From NCBI GenBank assembly GCA_028287465.1, contig JAQBPO010000050.1:1-64000 (forward strand): a stretch of 64,000 nucleotides of DNA, written 5' to 3'. This document shows, piece by piece, positions 55,201 to 63,602 of the stretch (position 1 is the first letter of the stretch; every line of letters begins with the position of its first letter). A model generated the notes under the pieces. That model saw only the letters and a program-made list of their open reading frames with translations. It searched no databases and was not told the origin of the DNA. The position numbers and the translations under genes were made by a program. The DNA is from Fibrobacterota bacterium (GTDB lineage Bacteria > Fibrobacterota > Fibrobacteria > UBA11236).

Positions 55201-56458
55201 GGCGGCCATACCGGTCTGGCTCAACGTTTTCATCCTGAAGGATCGGCAGTCCGGACAGCCGTTCGCCATGGCCACGGTCACGCGGGATCTCTCCCAGCTC
55301 AAGGAAACGGAGGCGCACCTGCGCCAGGCCCAGAAGATGGAGGCCATCGGCAAGCTGGCCGGCGGCATAGCCCATGACTTCAACAACCTGCTCACGGCCA
55401 TCAACGGCTACGCGGATCTGGCCCTGGGGATGCCCCAGGTAACGGACGAGCTACGGGAGTTCCTCCAGGAGATCCGCAAGTCCGGGGAGCGCGCCGCCCT
55501 GCTGACGAGCCAGCTGCTGGCCTACAGCCGCAAGCAGATCCTGGCGCCCAAGATCATCGACCTGAACGGGGTCCTGTCGGAGATGGACAATATGCTCAGG
55601 AGGCTCATCGGCGAGGACATCGAGCTGGTAAGCCTTCCCGCCCCGGATCTGGGCCGCATCAAGGCGGACCCGGGGCAGATCCAGCAGGTCATCCTCAACC
55701 TCACCCTCAACTCCCGGGACGCGATGCCGGACGGCGGCCGCATTTCCCTGGAGACCGCCAACGTGATCCTGGACGACTCCTACGTGGCCAGCCACCTGGA
55801 GAACCGCCCCGGGCCCTATGTCATGCTGGCGGTGAAGGACACGGGCTCCGGCATGGCCGAGGACGTCATGGCGAGGATATTCGAACCCTTCTTCACCACC
55901 AAATCCGTAGGCAAGGGAACGGGCCTCGGCCTATCCAGCGTTTACGGGATCGTCAAGCAGAGCGGCGGCGCCATCGCCGTGGAGAGCGCACCGGGCGAGG
56001 GTTCCGTCTTCCGCGTCTACCTGCCCATGACGGAGCCGGAAATCCAGGCCCCGGCGGATCAGGCCTCCGCCAAGGCGGACGGCCAAAGGAAGGAGACCCT
56101 CCTGCTGGTCGAGGACGAGGATTCGGTGCGGGGGTTCATCCGCCGCACCCTGGAACTGCGGGGCTACCGGGTCCTGGAGGCCCGGGACGGCGTCGAGGCC
56201 CTCAAGGTGTCGGAGGACTTCGGGGATGAAATCCATCTCCTGCTTACGGACATGGTCATGCCGCGCATGGGCGGAAGCAGGCTTTCGGAGGGGTTCCGCC
56301 GGCTCCGGCCCCGGGCCAAGGTGCTCTACATGTCCGGATATACGGAAAAGGACATCGTGCACCAGGGCGTTCTGGACGAGGATACCGAATACCTGCAGAA
56401 ACCGTTCCGCCCGGAGCAGCTGGGGACCAAAATCAGCGAGATCCTGAAGCGGCCTTGA
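52262..56458 (+). CDS. Dual-core hybrid sensor histidine kinase (PAS-GAF-HK-REC-PAS-PAS-HK-REC)
   Basis: 1398 residues. Sensor PAS (~20-165, '[20 protein letters not shown]'), GAF (~170-340), kinase core 1 with His365 ('[15 protein letters not shown]') and ATPase, receiver 1 (Asp682, Lys734), two PAS (~765-890 and ~895-1015), kinase core 2 with His1038 ('[17 protein letters not shown]'), ATPase, receiver 2 (Asp1330, Lys1380). Same architecture as 2263-6666 except that a PAS replaces the second GAF. Both relays look intact. Soluble. Starts 113 bases after the previous kinase stop with only AAAGGCG before the ATG. Confidence 0.92.
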   Translation: MPPIPSATLPQDPIHDVFAGGGEMGARMRAMDWGLTPLGEPGLWPQNLKTCLRIILTSRQPMFVWWGDRLINLYNDAYKSIVGGKHPQALGQPASEVWKEIWDQVGPRAKATMGGTEGTYDEALLLIMQRHGYPEETYYTFSYSPVPGDLGGAGGIFCANSDETQRIIGARRMSLLRDLASRTTSARTLNDVCARSVESFATETRDLPFAMVYMAAPDGESAILAGASGIRDGHPAARAVASLTVGSSWPFAQALRDRTFQRLADAGARFGAEALPGGAWDRPPQEMVAVPIAPAGRTGRAGLLIVGLNPYRPWDEDYRSFLELIAAQISSSIASAQAYEEERKRAEALAELDRAKTAFFSNVSHEFRTPLTLMLGPLEDSLNDPIHPLADGQRERQELIHRNGLRLLKLVNNLLEFSRIEAGRIETAFTATDLAAYTAELASVFRSAMGKGGLEFRVDCPPLSRPVHVDRDMWEKIVLNLLSNALKFTFAGGISVSLRESGDQVELKVSDTGVGIPEEELPRVFTRFHRVQGAQSRTHEGSGIGLALVQELAKLHGGYVRVESAVGRGTAFTVAIPMGMLHLPADRVRPAATLRSQGSEATSFFQEAAGLLSDRDDPVPADAVRAEVAKDPARILLAEDNRDMRDYVARILEENWKVEPVANGAEALASALACPPALILSDVMMPDMDGFRLLKALREDARTAGIPSILLSARAGEEATVEGLISGADDYLVKPFSSRELLARVGARLEIDGLRRQKDSQARMDAERLRASEAFNRTIIANSPDCIKVIDSDGRLCSMNEGGMELLEICDFEPFRNRDYVSMWREPYRREAVAAFATARETGTGRFQGEFPTVVTGTPKWFDIIVTCISDADGRPERFLAVSRDITAMRDAEREIHKFQSLVEESSDFIGIGDLQGAPMYINAAGRRLVGLDAFSALAGLKGEDFYFPEDLASLAPITEAVSRDGNWEGELRLRHFRSGAAIPVWLNVFILKDRQSGQPFAMATVTRDLSQLKETEAHLRQAQKMEAIGKLAGGIAHDFNNLLTAINGYADLALGMPQVTDELREFLQEIRKSGERAALLTSQLLAYSRKQILAPKIIDLNGVLSEMDNMLRRLIGEDIELVSLPAPDLGRIKADPGQIQQVILNLTLNSRDAMPDGGRISLETANVILDDSYVASHLENRPGPYVMLAVKDTGSGMAEDVMARIFEPFFTTKSVGKGTGLGLSSVYGIVKQSGGAIAVESAPGEGSVFRVYLPMTEPEIQAPADQASAKADGQRKETLLLVEDEDSVRGFIRRTLELRGYRVLEARDGVEALKVSEDFGDEIHLLLTDMVMPRMGGSRLSEGFRRLRPRAKVLYMSGYTEKDIVHQGVLDEDTEYLQKPFRPEQLGTKISEILKRP

Positions 56459-56494
56459 GGGGCCGCTCGTATCGGCCTTGGCCGGCCGCATTTG

Positions 56495-56502
56495 TATCTT
56501 TC
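56495..56502 (+). promoter_or_regulatory. TATCTTTC element before thiS
   Basis: One mismatch to TAnnTTTG; ends 7 bases before ATG 56510, which lacks a ribosome site. Candidate promoter box for a leaderless message. Confidence 0.3.
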
Positions 56503-56509
56503 CCAGCCT

Positions 56510-56710
56510 ATGCAAGTCAAAGTGAACGGCCAGAACGCCGAGTTGGAAACGGGCATGAACCTGGAAAACCTGATCCGGTTCTACCGTCTGAAGATCGATC
56601 AGGTGGTGGTGGAGCATAACCGCAAGGTCCCGCCCAAATCCGCCTACGCGGCCACCCTGCTGCAGGATGGCGACGAGGTGGAAATCGTGAAATTCCTGGG
56701 CGGGGGCTGA
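56510..56710 (+). CDS. thiS: Sulfur carrier protein ThiS
   Basis: 66 residues, beta-grasp ubiquitin-like: 'MQVKVNGQNAELETGMNLENLIRFY' at the N-terminus, 'VVEHNRKVPP' in the middle, and 'LLQDGDEVEIVKFLGGG' at the end with the Gly-Gly that is adenylated and thiocarboxylated. It supplies sulfur to thiazole synthase (ThiG) for thiamine. No other thi gene is visible in the window; ThiF/ThiG would be elsewhere. ATG 56510 is favoured over the TTG at 56492 by homology to the fold. Confidence 0.85.
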   Translation: MQVKVNGQNAELETGMNLENLIRFYRLKIDQVVVEHNRKVPPKSAYAATLLQDGDEVEIVKFLGGG

Positions 56711-56718
56711 ACGGAAGC

Positions 56719-56745
56719 GGGAAGCCCCTGAAAGGGCGGCTTCCC
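56719..56745. terminator. Hairpin between convergent thiS and lipase genes
   Basis: GGGAAGCC / GGCTTCCC 8-bp stem with a CCTGAAAGGGC loop that can pair further. No T-run; bidirectional terminator by position. Confidence 0.5.
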
Positions 56746-56756
56746 CGGACCGGCCA

Positions 56757-59609
56757 TCAATTGATGACGATGCGCTTCTTCTTGTAGGTCGGCATGAACC
56801 GGCCGATGATATTGCCGTAGGTGTTGGGAATCGTCCAGGCGTAATGGGGGCCGAACCCGGTTCCGTTCGCATTGGCGGTCTTCACCCAGAAGGTGTTCTG
56901 GGCCTTGTCGTAGAAGCCGAGATCGCAAATCCCGTCACCGTCATAGTCCGCGGGGAAATAGTTCGGCGTCGAGAAGAACCCATTCGCCGCCGCCCATTGC
57001 TGACTTGCCGCGAAACCGTTTCCCTTGGACGGCAGCACCCAGATGGAATTCGAGGGGTAGGAGAAGATCATGAGATCATCCCGCCCGTCCCCGGTGAAGT
57101 CGCCCACGTATGGCGTTACCGTGGTATTGCCGAAGTTTCCGCCCACGAACCACTGTCCGGAACCCGGCGCGCCGAATCCGGTTCCCGTGGAAAGGGTCAC
57201 GAAGAAGGATTGGTCCGACTCGAAGTAACCCAGGTCGGTTTTCCCGTCGCCATTGTAATCCGCGGGATAGTACCGGCTCTTGAGCGAACCGAAACCGTTG
57301 CTGGGGATCCACATGCCGGATCCCGCGGCTCCGAATCCCGACCCGGTGGACAGATTGACATGGAGGGAGTTCCCGCCGATCTGGAAATAAAGCAGATCGT
57401 CCTTCCCGTCGCCGTTGAAATCCCCGACATAATGCTTCCCGGACCTGTCTCCGAAGCCATTGGCGCCGATCCAGGTGGACATCATCCCGAACATGCCGCC
57501 GTTCGATTTGCCCACCTTGAACGCGTTCGTGGGGTCAAGAAATCCCATATCGGTGAGTCCGTCCCCATCGAAGTCGCCGAGGTAGAGGTAATCCCTGTCC
57601 GTCGATTGGAATGCGTCATAGCTCATTCCCCCGATTTTCTGGAATCCCGTTCCCAAGGACCATGCGCCGGATATGCTGGCGGTAGCGGGATCGAAGAACA
57701 GCAAATCATCGTACTTGTCGTTGTTCAGCGAAACCGATGAGGCCTCGAGCCGATCCAAGGCATTGTTGATATTGGTCATCAGGGCCTTGTCGAAAACCAT
57801 ATGGGTGAACCGCTTGTCTTCGATCGTCGTGCGCTTATTGGCCGCATCGAGCTGTCTGCAGGTGTTGTTCAGGTCGCAGTACCCATTGTAGGTGTTCTTC
57901 ATGTAATACGCGAAGTTGAAGGGGGAATTGGCGGAAAGCGAATAATTGGAGGGCCAGGAGTTCGCGGGAACCGGGGCGGTCAAATCCAGTGCCGATTGGA
58001 TCGGGATGAACGTCCCTTTGAATCTCTCCACCGGATTATCGAAATAAAGGGCCTTGAGGGTGGGGATCGATTTGCCCTTAAAGCAACTCCAATACCAGTC
58101 GGCCGAGGATCCGGGATCGAATTCATGGTTCCTCGCCCAAACATGACGTACCGCGAGGCCTGGGGGGTCTATTTCCAGGACTTGTTTCTGCACATTGTTT
58201 CCGGGATAGGAATTCTGGTAAAAGTTCGAGTAAGCGATCGCGGCCGATGGTATGTCTTTCCGGTAGCCCCCCAATTTCTTGAGGTGGGCGTAGAAAGCGT
58301 CATGGCCTTCGGAGGAGGTGCCGACCGCATAAAAATGGTCATACAACAATTGTTGGGATGCCGGCGCCGACATTTGAGCCCAGGAATCTCGAGCCGAGCT
58401 TCCAAGGCCGGTATAGTCGGCGAAAATGGCGATTGTGGTTCCGCTCAGTTCATACATCGCCCGCTGCAAATCGCTCGATACCGATGCTCCTTGCATGGGC
58501 GCATCGATGGATAAAAAGCCTTTTACCCTTCTCCCGAGATCTTGAGGGGGATTCGCTCCGCTGTTCTGAGGCAGGGAGTAAAGCAGCGCCAGCCTCGATA
58601 TGACTCCGCCCATGCTGATTCCGCTCACGATGATCTTCGATTTCGCCCGCTCGGAAAGCCATTCGATGAATTTCAACTCCAGCTTGGCATTGATATGGAT
58701 ATCTCCCGCTCCCTGGGAAAAGTCCAGGAAATAGACGTCGTACCCTTTTGATCTCGGACCCGCTTTGGATAGGAGGTTCTGGTACTGGACGGAATTCGAA
58801 ATGAGCACGTAATCGGGCACCTTCGCATCGCTCGTCAGGCCCCGGCTGTTGGTGGGATCGAAGGCATCTCCGATCACCAATGGCTTGTTGTAAAAATCCC
58901 CATCCGTGAATCCGGGCAGCAAATGCACGATCGCGAAGTACTTCGGGTCCGGGGAGGTGATTTTGGCGAACCATCTCGAATTGTCGATTTTGGTGTCGTT
59001 GTCCTGCCAGACGCCGGAGACCGATTGAAAGGTCTTCGCGGGGATGACCCTGTTTCCATATGGAAGGGATACCGCATATTCACCGGAAACGTATTTTTCC
59101 GAGGCATTGTTGGATGAGACAACCTCCCCGGTGCTTGACCATTGGACTATGGATCCGGCCTTTGTCGGGAAGGGATATGTCGCGTAAGCGCCCACGGAAG
59201 CCTGCAGGGTCAAATCCGGGCAAGTTTCAACCCCGGGGAAGGTGTTGTAATAAACGACGATTTTCTTATTCACTTCGTCGTAGGTCGGAGGCTTGTCGTC
59301 GCTGATGACTGCCGGCATGCATGGATTGGCTTTGGTGATTTCCACCGGGGTCGGGGTTCCCAGTTGCGAGGAGATTTCGCCGTATTTGCTTTGCCGGGTC
59401 TTGACGGAATACCTGATGCCATCCGGGCAGGCGTAATCATACTGGATCAATAGACCTTCGCCGCTTACGAACCCGAATGGTTTTTCCTTCGCGATGGATG
59501 CGATGGTCACCGTGCAAGGGTTGTCCCCGTATCCATACTTGAAGGAGGCGTGGATTACACCATGACTGCACGCCGCAAAAAGCGAGGTGATTTGAAGGAT
59601 TCGGCGCAT
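56757..59609 (-). CDS. Secreted lipase-like hydrolase with FG-GAP repeats
   Basis: 950 residues. ATG 59609 with AAAGGA 8 bases upstream. Signal peptide to ~21 (Ala21-Ser22). N-terminal ~200 residues: a beta-rich Cys-containing domain. Hydrolase ~225-600 with 'KIIVSGISMGGVISRLALLY' (Ser332, GxSxG); Asp and His not placed with certainty. From ~650 to 930: five FG-GAP/VCBS repeats with calcium-binding motifs such as 'LGDFDGDGLTDMG', 'VGDFNGDGKDDLL', 'PADYNGDGKTDLG', 'VGDFTGDGRDDLM', 'PADYDGDGICDLG'. The propeller probably mediates binding. It ends in a basic tail 'KKKRIVIN', different from the other tails. G+C looks lower than in the kinases. Confidence 0.8.
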   Translation of the reverse strand: MRRILQITSLFAACSHGVIHASFKYGYGDNPCTVTIASIAKEKPFGFVSGEGLLIQYDYACPDGIRYSVKTRQSKYGEISSQLGTPTPVEITKANPCMPAVISDDKPPTYDEVNKKIVVYYNTFPGVETCPDLTLQASVGAYATYPFPTKAGSIVQWSSTGEVVSSNNASEKYVSGEYAVSLPYGNRVIPAKTFQSVSGVWQDNDTKIDNSRWFAKITSPDPKYFAIVHLLPGFTDGDFYNKPLVIGDAFDPTNSRGLTSDAKVPDYVLISNSVQYQNLLSKAGPRSKGYDVYFLDFSQGAGDIHINAKLELKFIEWLSERAKSKIIVSGISMGGVISRLALLYSLPQNSGANPPQDLGRRVKGFLSIDAPMQGASVSSDLQRAMYELSGTTIAIFADYTGLGSSARDSWAQMSAPASQQLLYDHFYAVGTSSEGHDAFYAHLKKLGGYRKDIPSAAIAYSNFYQNSYPGNNVQKQVLEIDPPGLAVRHVWARNHEFDPGSSADWYWSCFKGKSIPTLKALYFDNPVERFKGTFIPIQSALDLTAPVPANSWPSNYSLSANSPFNFAYYMKNTYNGYCDLNNTCRQLDAANKRTTIEDKRFTHMVFDKALMTNINNALDRLEASSVSLNNDKYDDLLFFDPATASISGAWSLGTGFQKIGGMSYDAFQSTDRDYLYLGDFDGDGLTDMGFLDPTNAFKVGKSNGGMFGMMSTWIGANGFGDRSGKHYVGDFNGDGKDDLLYFQIGGNSLHVNLSTGSGFGAAGSGMWIPSNGFGSLKSRYYPADYNGDGKTDLGYFESDQSFFVTLSTGTGFGAPGSGQWFVGGNFGNTTVTPYVGDFTGDGRDDLMIFSYPSNSIWVLPSKGNGFAASQQWAAANGFFSTPNYFPADYDGDGICDLGFYDKAQNTFWVKTANANGTGFGPHYAWTIPNTYGNIIGRFMPTYKKKRIVIN

Positions 59610-59650
59610 TTTCAGGGTCCTTTTTCTCTTTTTTCGATTTCAGGTGCCGG

Positions 59651-59658
59651 CAAACATA
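59651..59658 (-). promoter_or_regulatory. TATGTTTG element upstream of the lipase gene
   Basis: Exact match to TAnnTTTG on the minus strand, 41 bases before ATG 59609. Candidate promoter box. Confidence 0.35.
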
Positions 59659-59902
59659 AGTATTACCGGAGTTGATCACGCTTTCTTGGACGTCATCAGT
59701 ATCCCAATCCTGACGCGCTTTTCACCGGGTTCGGCTTTCACGACCCGGAATACCCAAAAAGGGAGCCGTAATAGGGATCGTTGGAGAGTTTGGGCATAAA
59801 CCCCCGGGTCCCGGTTGGAAATACCCGTCGCCCCATTTGTCGGATTCCCGCTCAAAGGTTAGATATTCACCTTCCCGTTCCTTTCCGAATCAGAAAGCCG
59901 AA

Positions 59903-62260
59903 ATGCCCGCCTCCAAACTCGCCTTCCCGGGCCTTATCGCCTCTTGTTTTGCCCTTGTCTCCTGCCTGAACGAACATGGCCTGGTGGATCCCCACGACGA
60001 TAGGAACAATACCTCCCTGGCCGATTTCCACGGCCGCGCCGCGAATGAACACGACTCCGCCCTGAGCTCCAGGCGATTCCTCCAGCTCAGCAATCCCCAG
60101 GTCTCCCTGGTATGGCAATCCATGGGACCGCATATCTTCGGGCACGCGTTCGACAAGAGCACGGTCGGCGTCGCCGCTCCCTACCGATTCTCCCTGGACA
60201 TGACCCATCCACCCCAGGACGGGATCGCCCTGTCCAAGGATCCCGTCATCGGCGCATTCTGGCTGTATTCCGACGGGAACCACAATGGGGTCCTGGATCG
60301 TCTCATCAATCCGGAGCTGGAGGCGCGGGAGCATGCGGTCGATTCGATGAAAGTGCTTTACACCGCCTTCCTGGATTCCCTCCACGCCTACTCACGCCTT
60401 CTTCCCAACCGGGTTCCCGTCAAGGACACCTATTTCGTGGATGCCATGGGCACCATCGTCTATTCGCACGGTTCGATCCTGGATACCGTCTACCTCGGCC
60501 GAAGCCCTCAGGAGGCCGGCATCTATCCGGACCTCCTCTACTGGCGCTACCGCATCATGCGCAATTACAACGAATGGGAGAACTTTTTCGCATTACGCAA
60601 AAAGGCCCAGGAGGAAATCGTGACCTCATGGCAGGTTCCCGGGCATGCCATCGCCCTGGAATACCAGGATTGGCGCAAACTGGTTCCCATCCCAGGCAAG
60701 GAAGCGCAATACCAGAAGTGGCTTGTCCGGGAGACCCTGGCCTACAGCGCCTATCTGTTCGGTCTGCTGCAAGTGCAGCGCGAGGCGGCCAAGAAGGGTT
60801 GGATGGAATATCCATACCAGGGATTCGACACGCCGGGGGAGGATTGGGTCGCGGGAAAGAGCCGCTGGTATTCCGTCCTGTACTTTCCCGATCAGGCCGG
60901 CATGCAGACGGTGCTGGACGCGGAGAAGTCCGGATCCTTCCGGGTCGACGGGATCGAGAAGCTGAAGCGCGGATACAATTTCATGTACTGCGACGAGCAA
61001 TACGACTGCCGGGTGCTGGGCTCCGCGGATTCCATCATCATCGACCTCGGGGAAACGGAGGCGTATTTCAATCCGCCCAGCGCGCCGCTCGCGCTGCCGG
61101 TCCGGGAATTCAAGCCCGTCTCCCTTCCGGATACGTCGTATGCCCGCCTGACCGGCGGGTACGACTACCGCGCCTTCCATCCCATCACCGTGGTATATCG
61201 TAAGGGCGGTCTGTGGGCGGAGGTCTCCGGAAAAGGCCTGTACCGGCTCTCCGCGACGGATGCCCTTCGATTCTATGCCATGGACGGGGCCATGCAATTC
61301 GAGTTCGTTCCGGAAGCGGGAGGCCGCATCCGGAAACTCCTTTTATACGCGGACGATGATCGATGGGTTTCGCCGAAGGCGGATTCCCTGGCCCGGACGG
61401 ACGCGGTGGCGCGGATGGTGGATTCCCTGGCCGCGTTGGGCGGGGTCCCGATCAGCGGCGCGTTCGCGGACGCATTGCCGCTCCGGCTCCAGTACGGAGG
61501 CGATTCGGCCCTGCTCACCGGATCCGACGGCATCCTTAAGTTGGAACTGCCCGGATCGGCCGAGCGGGAGTTCCGTCCCATCGGCGACTCGGAGGCGGTG
61601 AGCGGGGCTTCGCTCGAGCGCATCATCCTGGCGCGTAACCGCAGCGGTACGGTCATCGGGATCCGGTTCGGGAACGCCGGAGGCGAGTCCTTCCTGCCCG
61701 CTTCGGCCTACCGTCCGCGGAGCCCGCTCGAACTTTTCCCCAGGGACGGCCTGGAGCCGGTTCCTCCGGACTCGGCGGGGAAAATCCTTTCGGCCTCCCA
61801 GGGAAGCGGGCGGGATACCCATGTCGGATTGGGCGGGACCAAGCGGTTCGGATGCGCCGAGGACCAGCTGTACCTCCGGCCCGGGGATGGCGGCCTTCTC
61901 GCCTTCAAGGGGCCGGCTTCGGGCGATTCCATATCGGTTTACCAGGCGGGCGGCGCCATGGTGTTCGCCATCGCGGGAGCGGCCGGCAAACGCGTGAGCC
62001 TGGAGCTGAATCTATGCAAGGAACGGAACGGGAAGCCCGGCAGGCTATGGATGGGAATCCGCGGCGGCGGGAATCCCGAAAATCCCAAGGACCGGATCGC
62101 GGAGTCCCGTTGGGTGACCGCCGTGGATTCCGGAACCGTGGCGCGCTGGGACGACATCCCCGTACCGACGGATCCCTATTACCTCGAGATCGGTTCGGGC
62201 GGGACGCCGGAGGCGCCCTTCTTCTTCTCCATGGACGCGTACGTGATTTCCGCCGACTGA
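59903..62260 (+). CDS. Large lipoprotein, unknown function
   Basis: 785 residues. Starting at ATG 59903, the N-terminus 'MPASKLAFPGLIASCFALVSC' is a lipoprotein signal with lipobox LVSC. A region 'GAFWLYSDGNHNGVLDRLINPEL' contains an EF-hand-like DGNHNGVLD loop. The rest alternates helical ('RIMRNYNEWENFFALRKKAQEEI') and beta-rich stretches, without a recognised domain. It ends 28 bases before the ECF sigma gene, so it may be in the same operon. The exact start is uncertain because no strong ribosome site is seen (the frame opens at 59837). Confidence 0.65.
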   Translation: MPASKLAFPGLIASCFALVSCLNEHGLVDPHDDRNNTSLADFHGRAANEHDSALSSRRFLQLSNPQVSLVWQSMGPHIFGHAFDKSTVGVAAPYRFSLDMTHPPQDGIALSKDPVIGAFWLYSDGNHNGVLDRLINPELEAREHAVDSMKVLYTAFLDSLHAYSRLLPNRVPVKDTYFVDAMGTIVYSHGSILDTVYLGRSPQEAGIYPDLLYWRYRIMRNYNEWENFFALRKKAQEEIVTSWQVPGHAIALEYQDWRKLVPIPGKEAQYQKWLVRETLAYSAYLFGLLQVQREAAKKGWMEYPYQGFDTPGEDWVAGKSRWYSVLYFPDQAGMQTVLDAEKSGSFRVDGIEKLKRGYNFMYCDEQYDCRVLGSADSIIIDLGETEAYFNPPSAPLALPVREFKPVSLPDTSYARLTGGYDYRAFHPITVVYRKGGLWAEVSGKGLYRLSATDALRFYAMDGAMQFEFVPEAGGRIRKLLLYADDDRWVSPKADSLARTDAVARMVDSLAALGGVPISGAFADALPLRLQYGGDSALLTGSDGILKLELPGSAEREFRPIGDSEAVSGASLERIILARNRSGTVIGIRFGNAGGESFLPASAYRPRSPLELFPRDGLEPVPPDSAGKILSASQGSGRDTHVGLGGTKRFGCAEDQLYLRPGDGGLLAFKGPASGDSISVYQAGGAMVFAIAGAAGKRVSLELNLCKERNGKPGRLWMGIRGGGNPENPKDRIAESRWVTAVDSGTVARWDDIPVPTDPYYLEIGSGGTPEAPFFFSMDAYVISAD

Positions 62261-62288
62261 ACCGGGCAGCGCAGACCAACCAGACCCT

Positions 62289-62813
62289 ATGCACGCCGAA
62301 CTCGAACCCCTATTCAGGAAATATTCCCCGATGGTCTTCCGGGTCTGCCGCCGTTATATCCATGACCGCGATGAGGCCGAGGATCTGACCCAGGAAACCT
62401 TCCTGAAAATCGATCGCCACCTGGAGTCCTTCCGGGAGGACGCGCAGATGAGTTCCTGGATCTACCGCATCGCGGTCAATACCTGCCTGGACCACTTGCG
62501 CACCCGGAAAAGGCGCGCATCCCTGGCGGAGGAACATTTCGATCCGGCCGTGGAAGCCAACCTGACGGGAGCCGGAGACCGGGAATTGGCCAAGGTCGAC
62601 CTGGACCGGATCCTGGGGGAAATCAAGCCGGAAATCAGGCAGATCCTTTTCCTGACCCTGGCGGAGGGCCTCACCCACAAGGAGGCCGGCGGAGTGGTGG
62701 GGAAAAGCCAGGAGGCCATCGCCAAGATCCTGTCCCGTTTCAAAAAGGGCATGGCTGTCAGGATGGGCGCATTGCCGACGTCTAAGGGAACGACAACCTC
62801 TCGGGACAACTGA
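62289..62813 (+). CDS. ECF-type RNA polymerase sigma factor
   Basis: 174 residues. Region 2: 'LFRKYSPMVFRVCRRYIHDRDEAEDLTQETFLKI' with 'SSWIYRIAVNTCLDHLRTRKRR'. Region 4 helix-turn-helix: 'ILFLTLAEGLTHKEAGGVVGKSQEAIAKILSRFKKGM'. It lacks regions 1 and 3, as expected for ECF factors that are held by an anti-sigma factor and respond to envelope signals. It is followed after 11 bases by a single-pass membrane protein in the anti-sigma position, and then by a secreted caspase-like protease. Confidence 0.9.
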   Translation: MHAELEPLFRKYSPMVFRVCRRYIHDRDEAEDLTQETFLKIDRHLESFREDAQMSSWIYRIAVNTCLDHLRTRKRRASLAEEHFDPAVEANLTGAGDRELAKVDLDRILGEIKPEIRQILFLTLAEGLTHKEAGGVVGKSQEAIAKILSRFKKGMAVRMGALPTSKGTTTSRDN

Positions 62814-62824
62814 AGTTGGGACAT

Positions 62825-63595
62825 ATGGATAAAGACGCATCATTCTGGGAAATCGAGCGGCTTCTCTTGGGGGAAATCCAGGGAGCCGAAGCGGAAGATC
62901 TGCGCCGACGCATCGCGGCGTCTCCGGAACTTTCCGCCTATATGCAACGGGCCCAGGCCCAAGTCCCCTCCCGTTCTTTCCGGGACCTGGAATCGCTTTC
63001 TATGGCCCGGCGCCATGAAGCGTCTCCGTCCCGAACGGAAAACGGTGCCGCTTCGATTTGGTCCGGGATGGGGGAATGGTTCGCGACCCTGGCATCACCC
63101 CGTGCCCGCCCACTCTATGCCTTGGCGATGACCTTGGTATTGGGGATCGGTCTCCTGCGCTTCCTCCCCGGCCTGGGTTCGACCGGACCAGCCCATCGGG
63201 AAAAAGGCGGAGAGGCTTTCGAGGTCCTGTTGCGGATCGGCTCCCATGATCTGGAACCGGGAGAGACCGGGCTGGCCGCCGATTCGGATACCCTTTCCTT
63301 TTCCTACCGCAGCCCTGGGCCCCGCCACGTCCAGGTCTGGTACCAGGAGGACGAAGCCGACCTGCACCCCTTTCCCGGGCGGGAAGGCCCCTCCCTGGCC
63401 TGGCCGGCCGCTACGCGGTGGACGCAACCCCCCCAGAAAATCCTGCTCAAGGGGAATTGGAAAAAGCAATCGGTCTGGGTCGTCGCCTCCGAAGCGGAAT
63501 TGAGCCCGGCCGAGGCCAAGGCGGCCATCCAGGGGGCAAAAGGGGCCGTGCCCCATGCCACGGTCGTCCAATTCCGCATGAAGCATCCGGAGTGA
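62825..63595 (+). CDS. Single-pass membrane protein, probable anti-sigma factor
   Basis: 256 residues from ATG 62825. The N-terminal ~95 residues are cytoplasmic and helical ('DASFWEIERLLLGEIQGAEAEDLRRRIAASPELSAYM'), typical of anti-sigma domains that grip ECF factors; the zinc-finger Cys residues of the ASD-ZAS type are absent. One transmembrane helix at ~97-115. The periplasmic part ('FSYRSPGPRHVQVWYQEDEADLHPF') resembles the DUF4384-like modules found beside caspase-like proteins (recalled, not computed). Function by position and topology only. Confidence 0.6.
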   Translation: MDKDASFWEIERLLLGEIQGAEAEDLRRRIAASPELSAYMQRAQAQVPSRSFRDLESLSMARRHEASPSRTENGAASIWSGMGEWFATLASPRARPLYALAMTLVLGIGLLRFLPGLGSTGPAHREKGGEAFEVLLRIGSHDLEPGETGLAADSDTLSFSYRSPGPRHVQVWYQEDEADLHPFPGREGPSLAWPAATRWTQPPQKILLKGNWKKQSVWVVASEAELSPAEAKAAIQGAKGAVPHATVVQFRMKHPE

Positions 63596-63602
63596 TTCGG
63601 AT

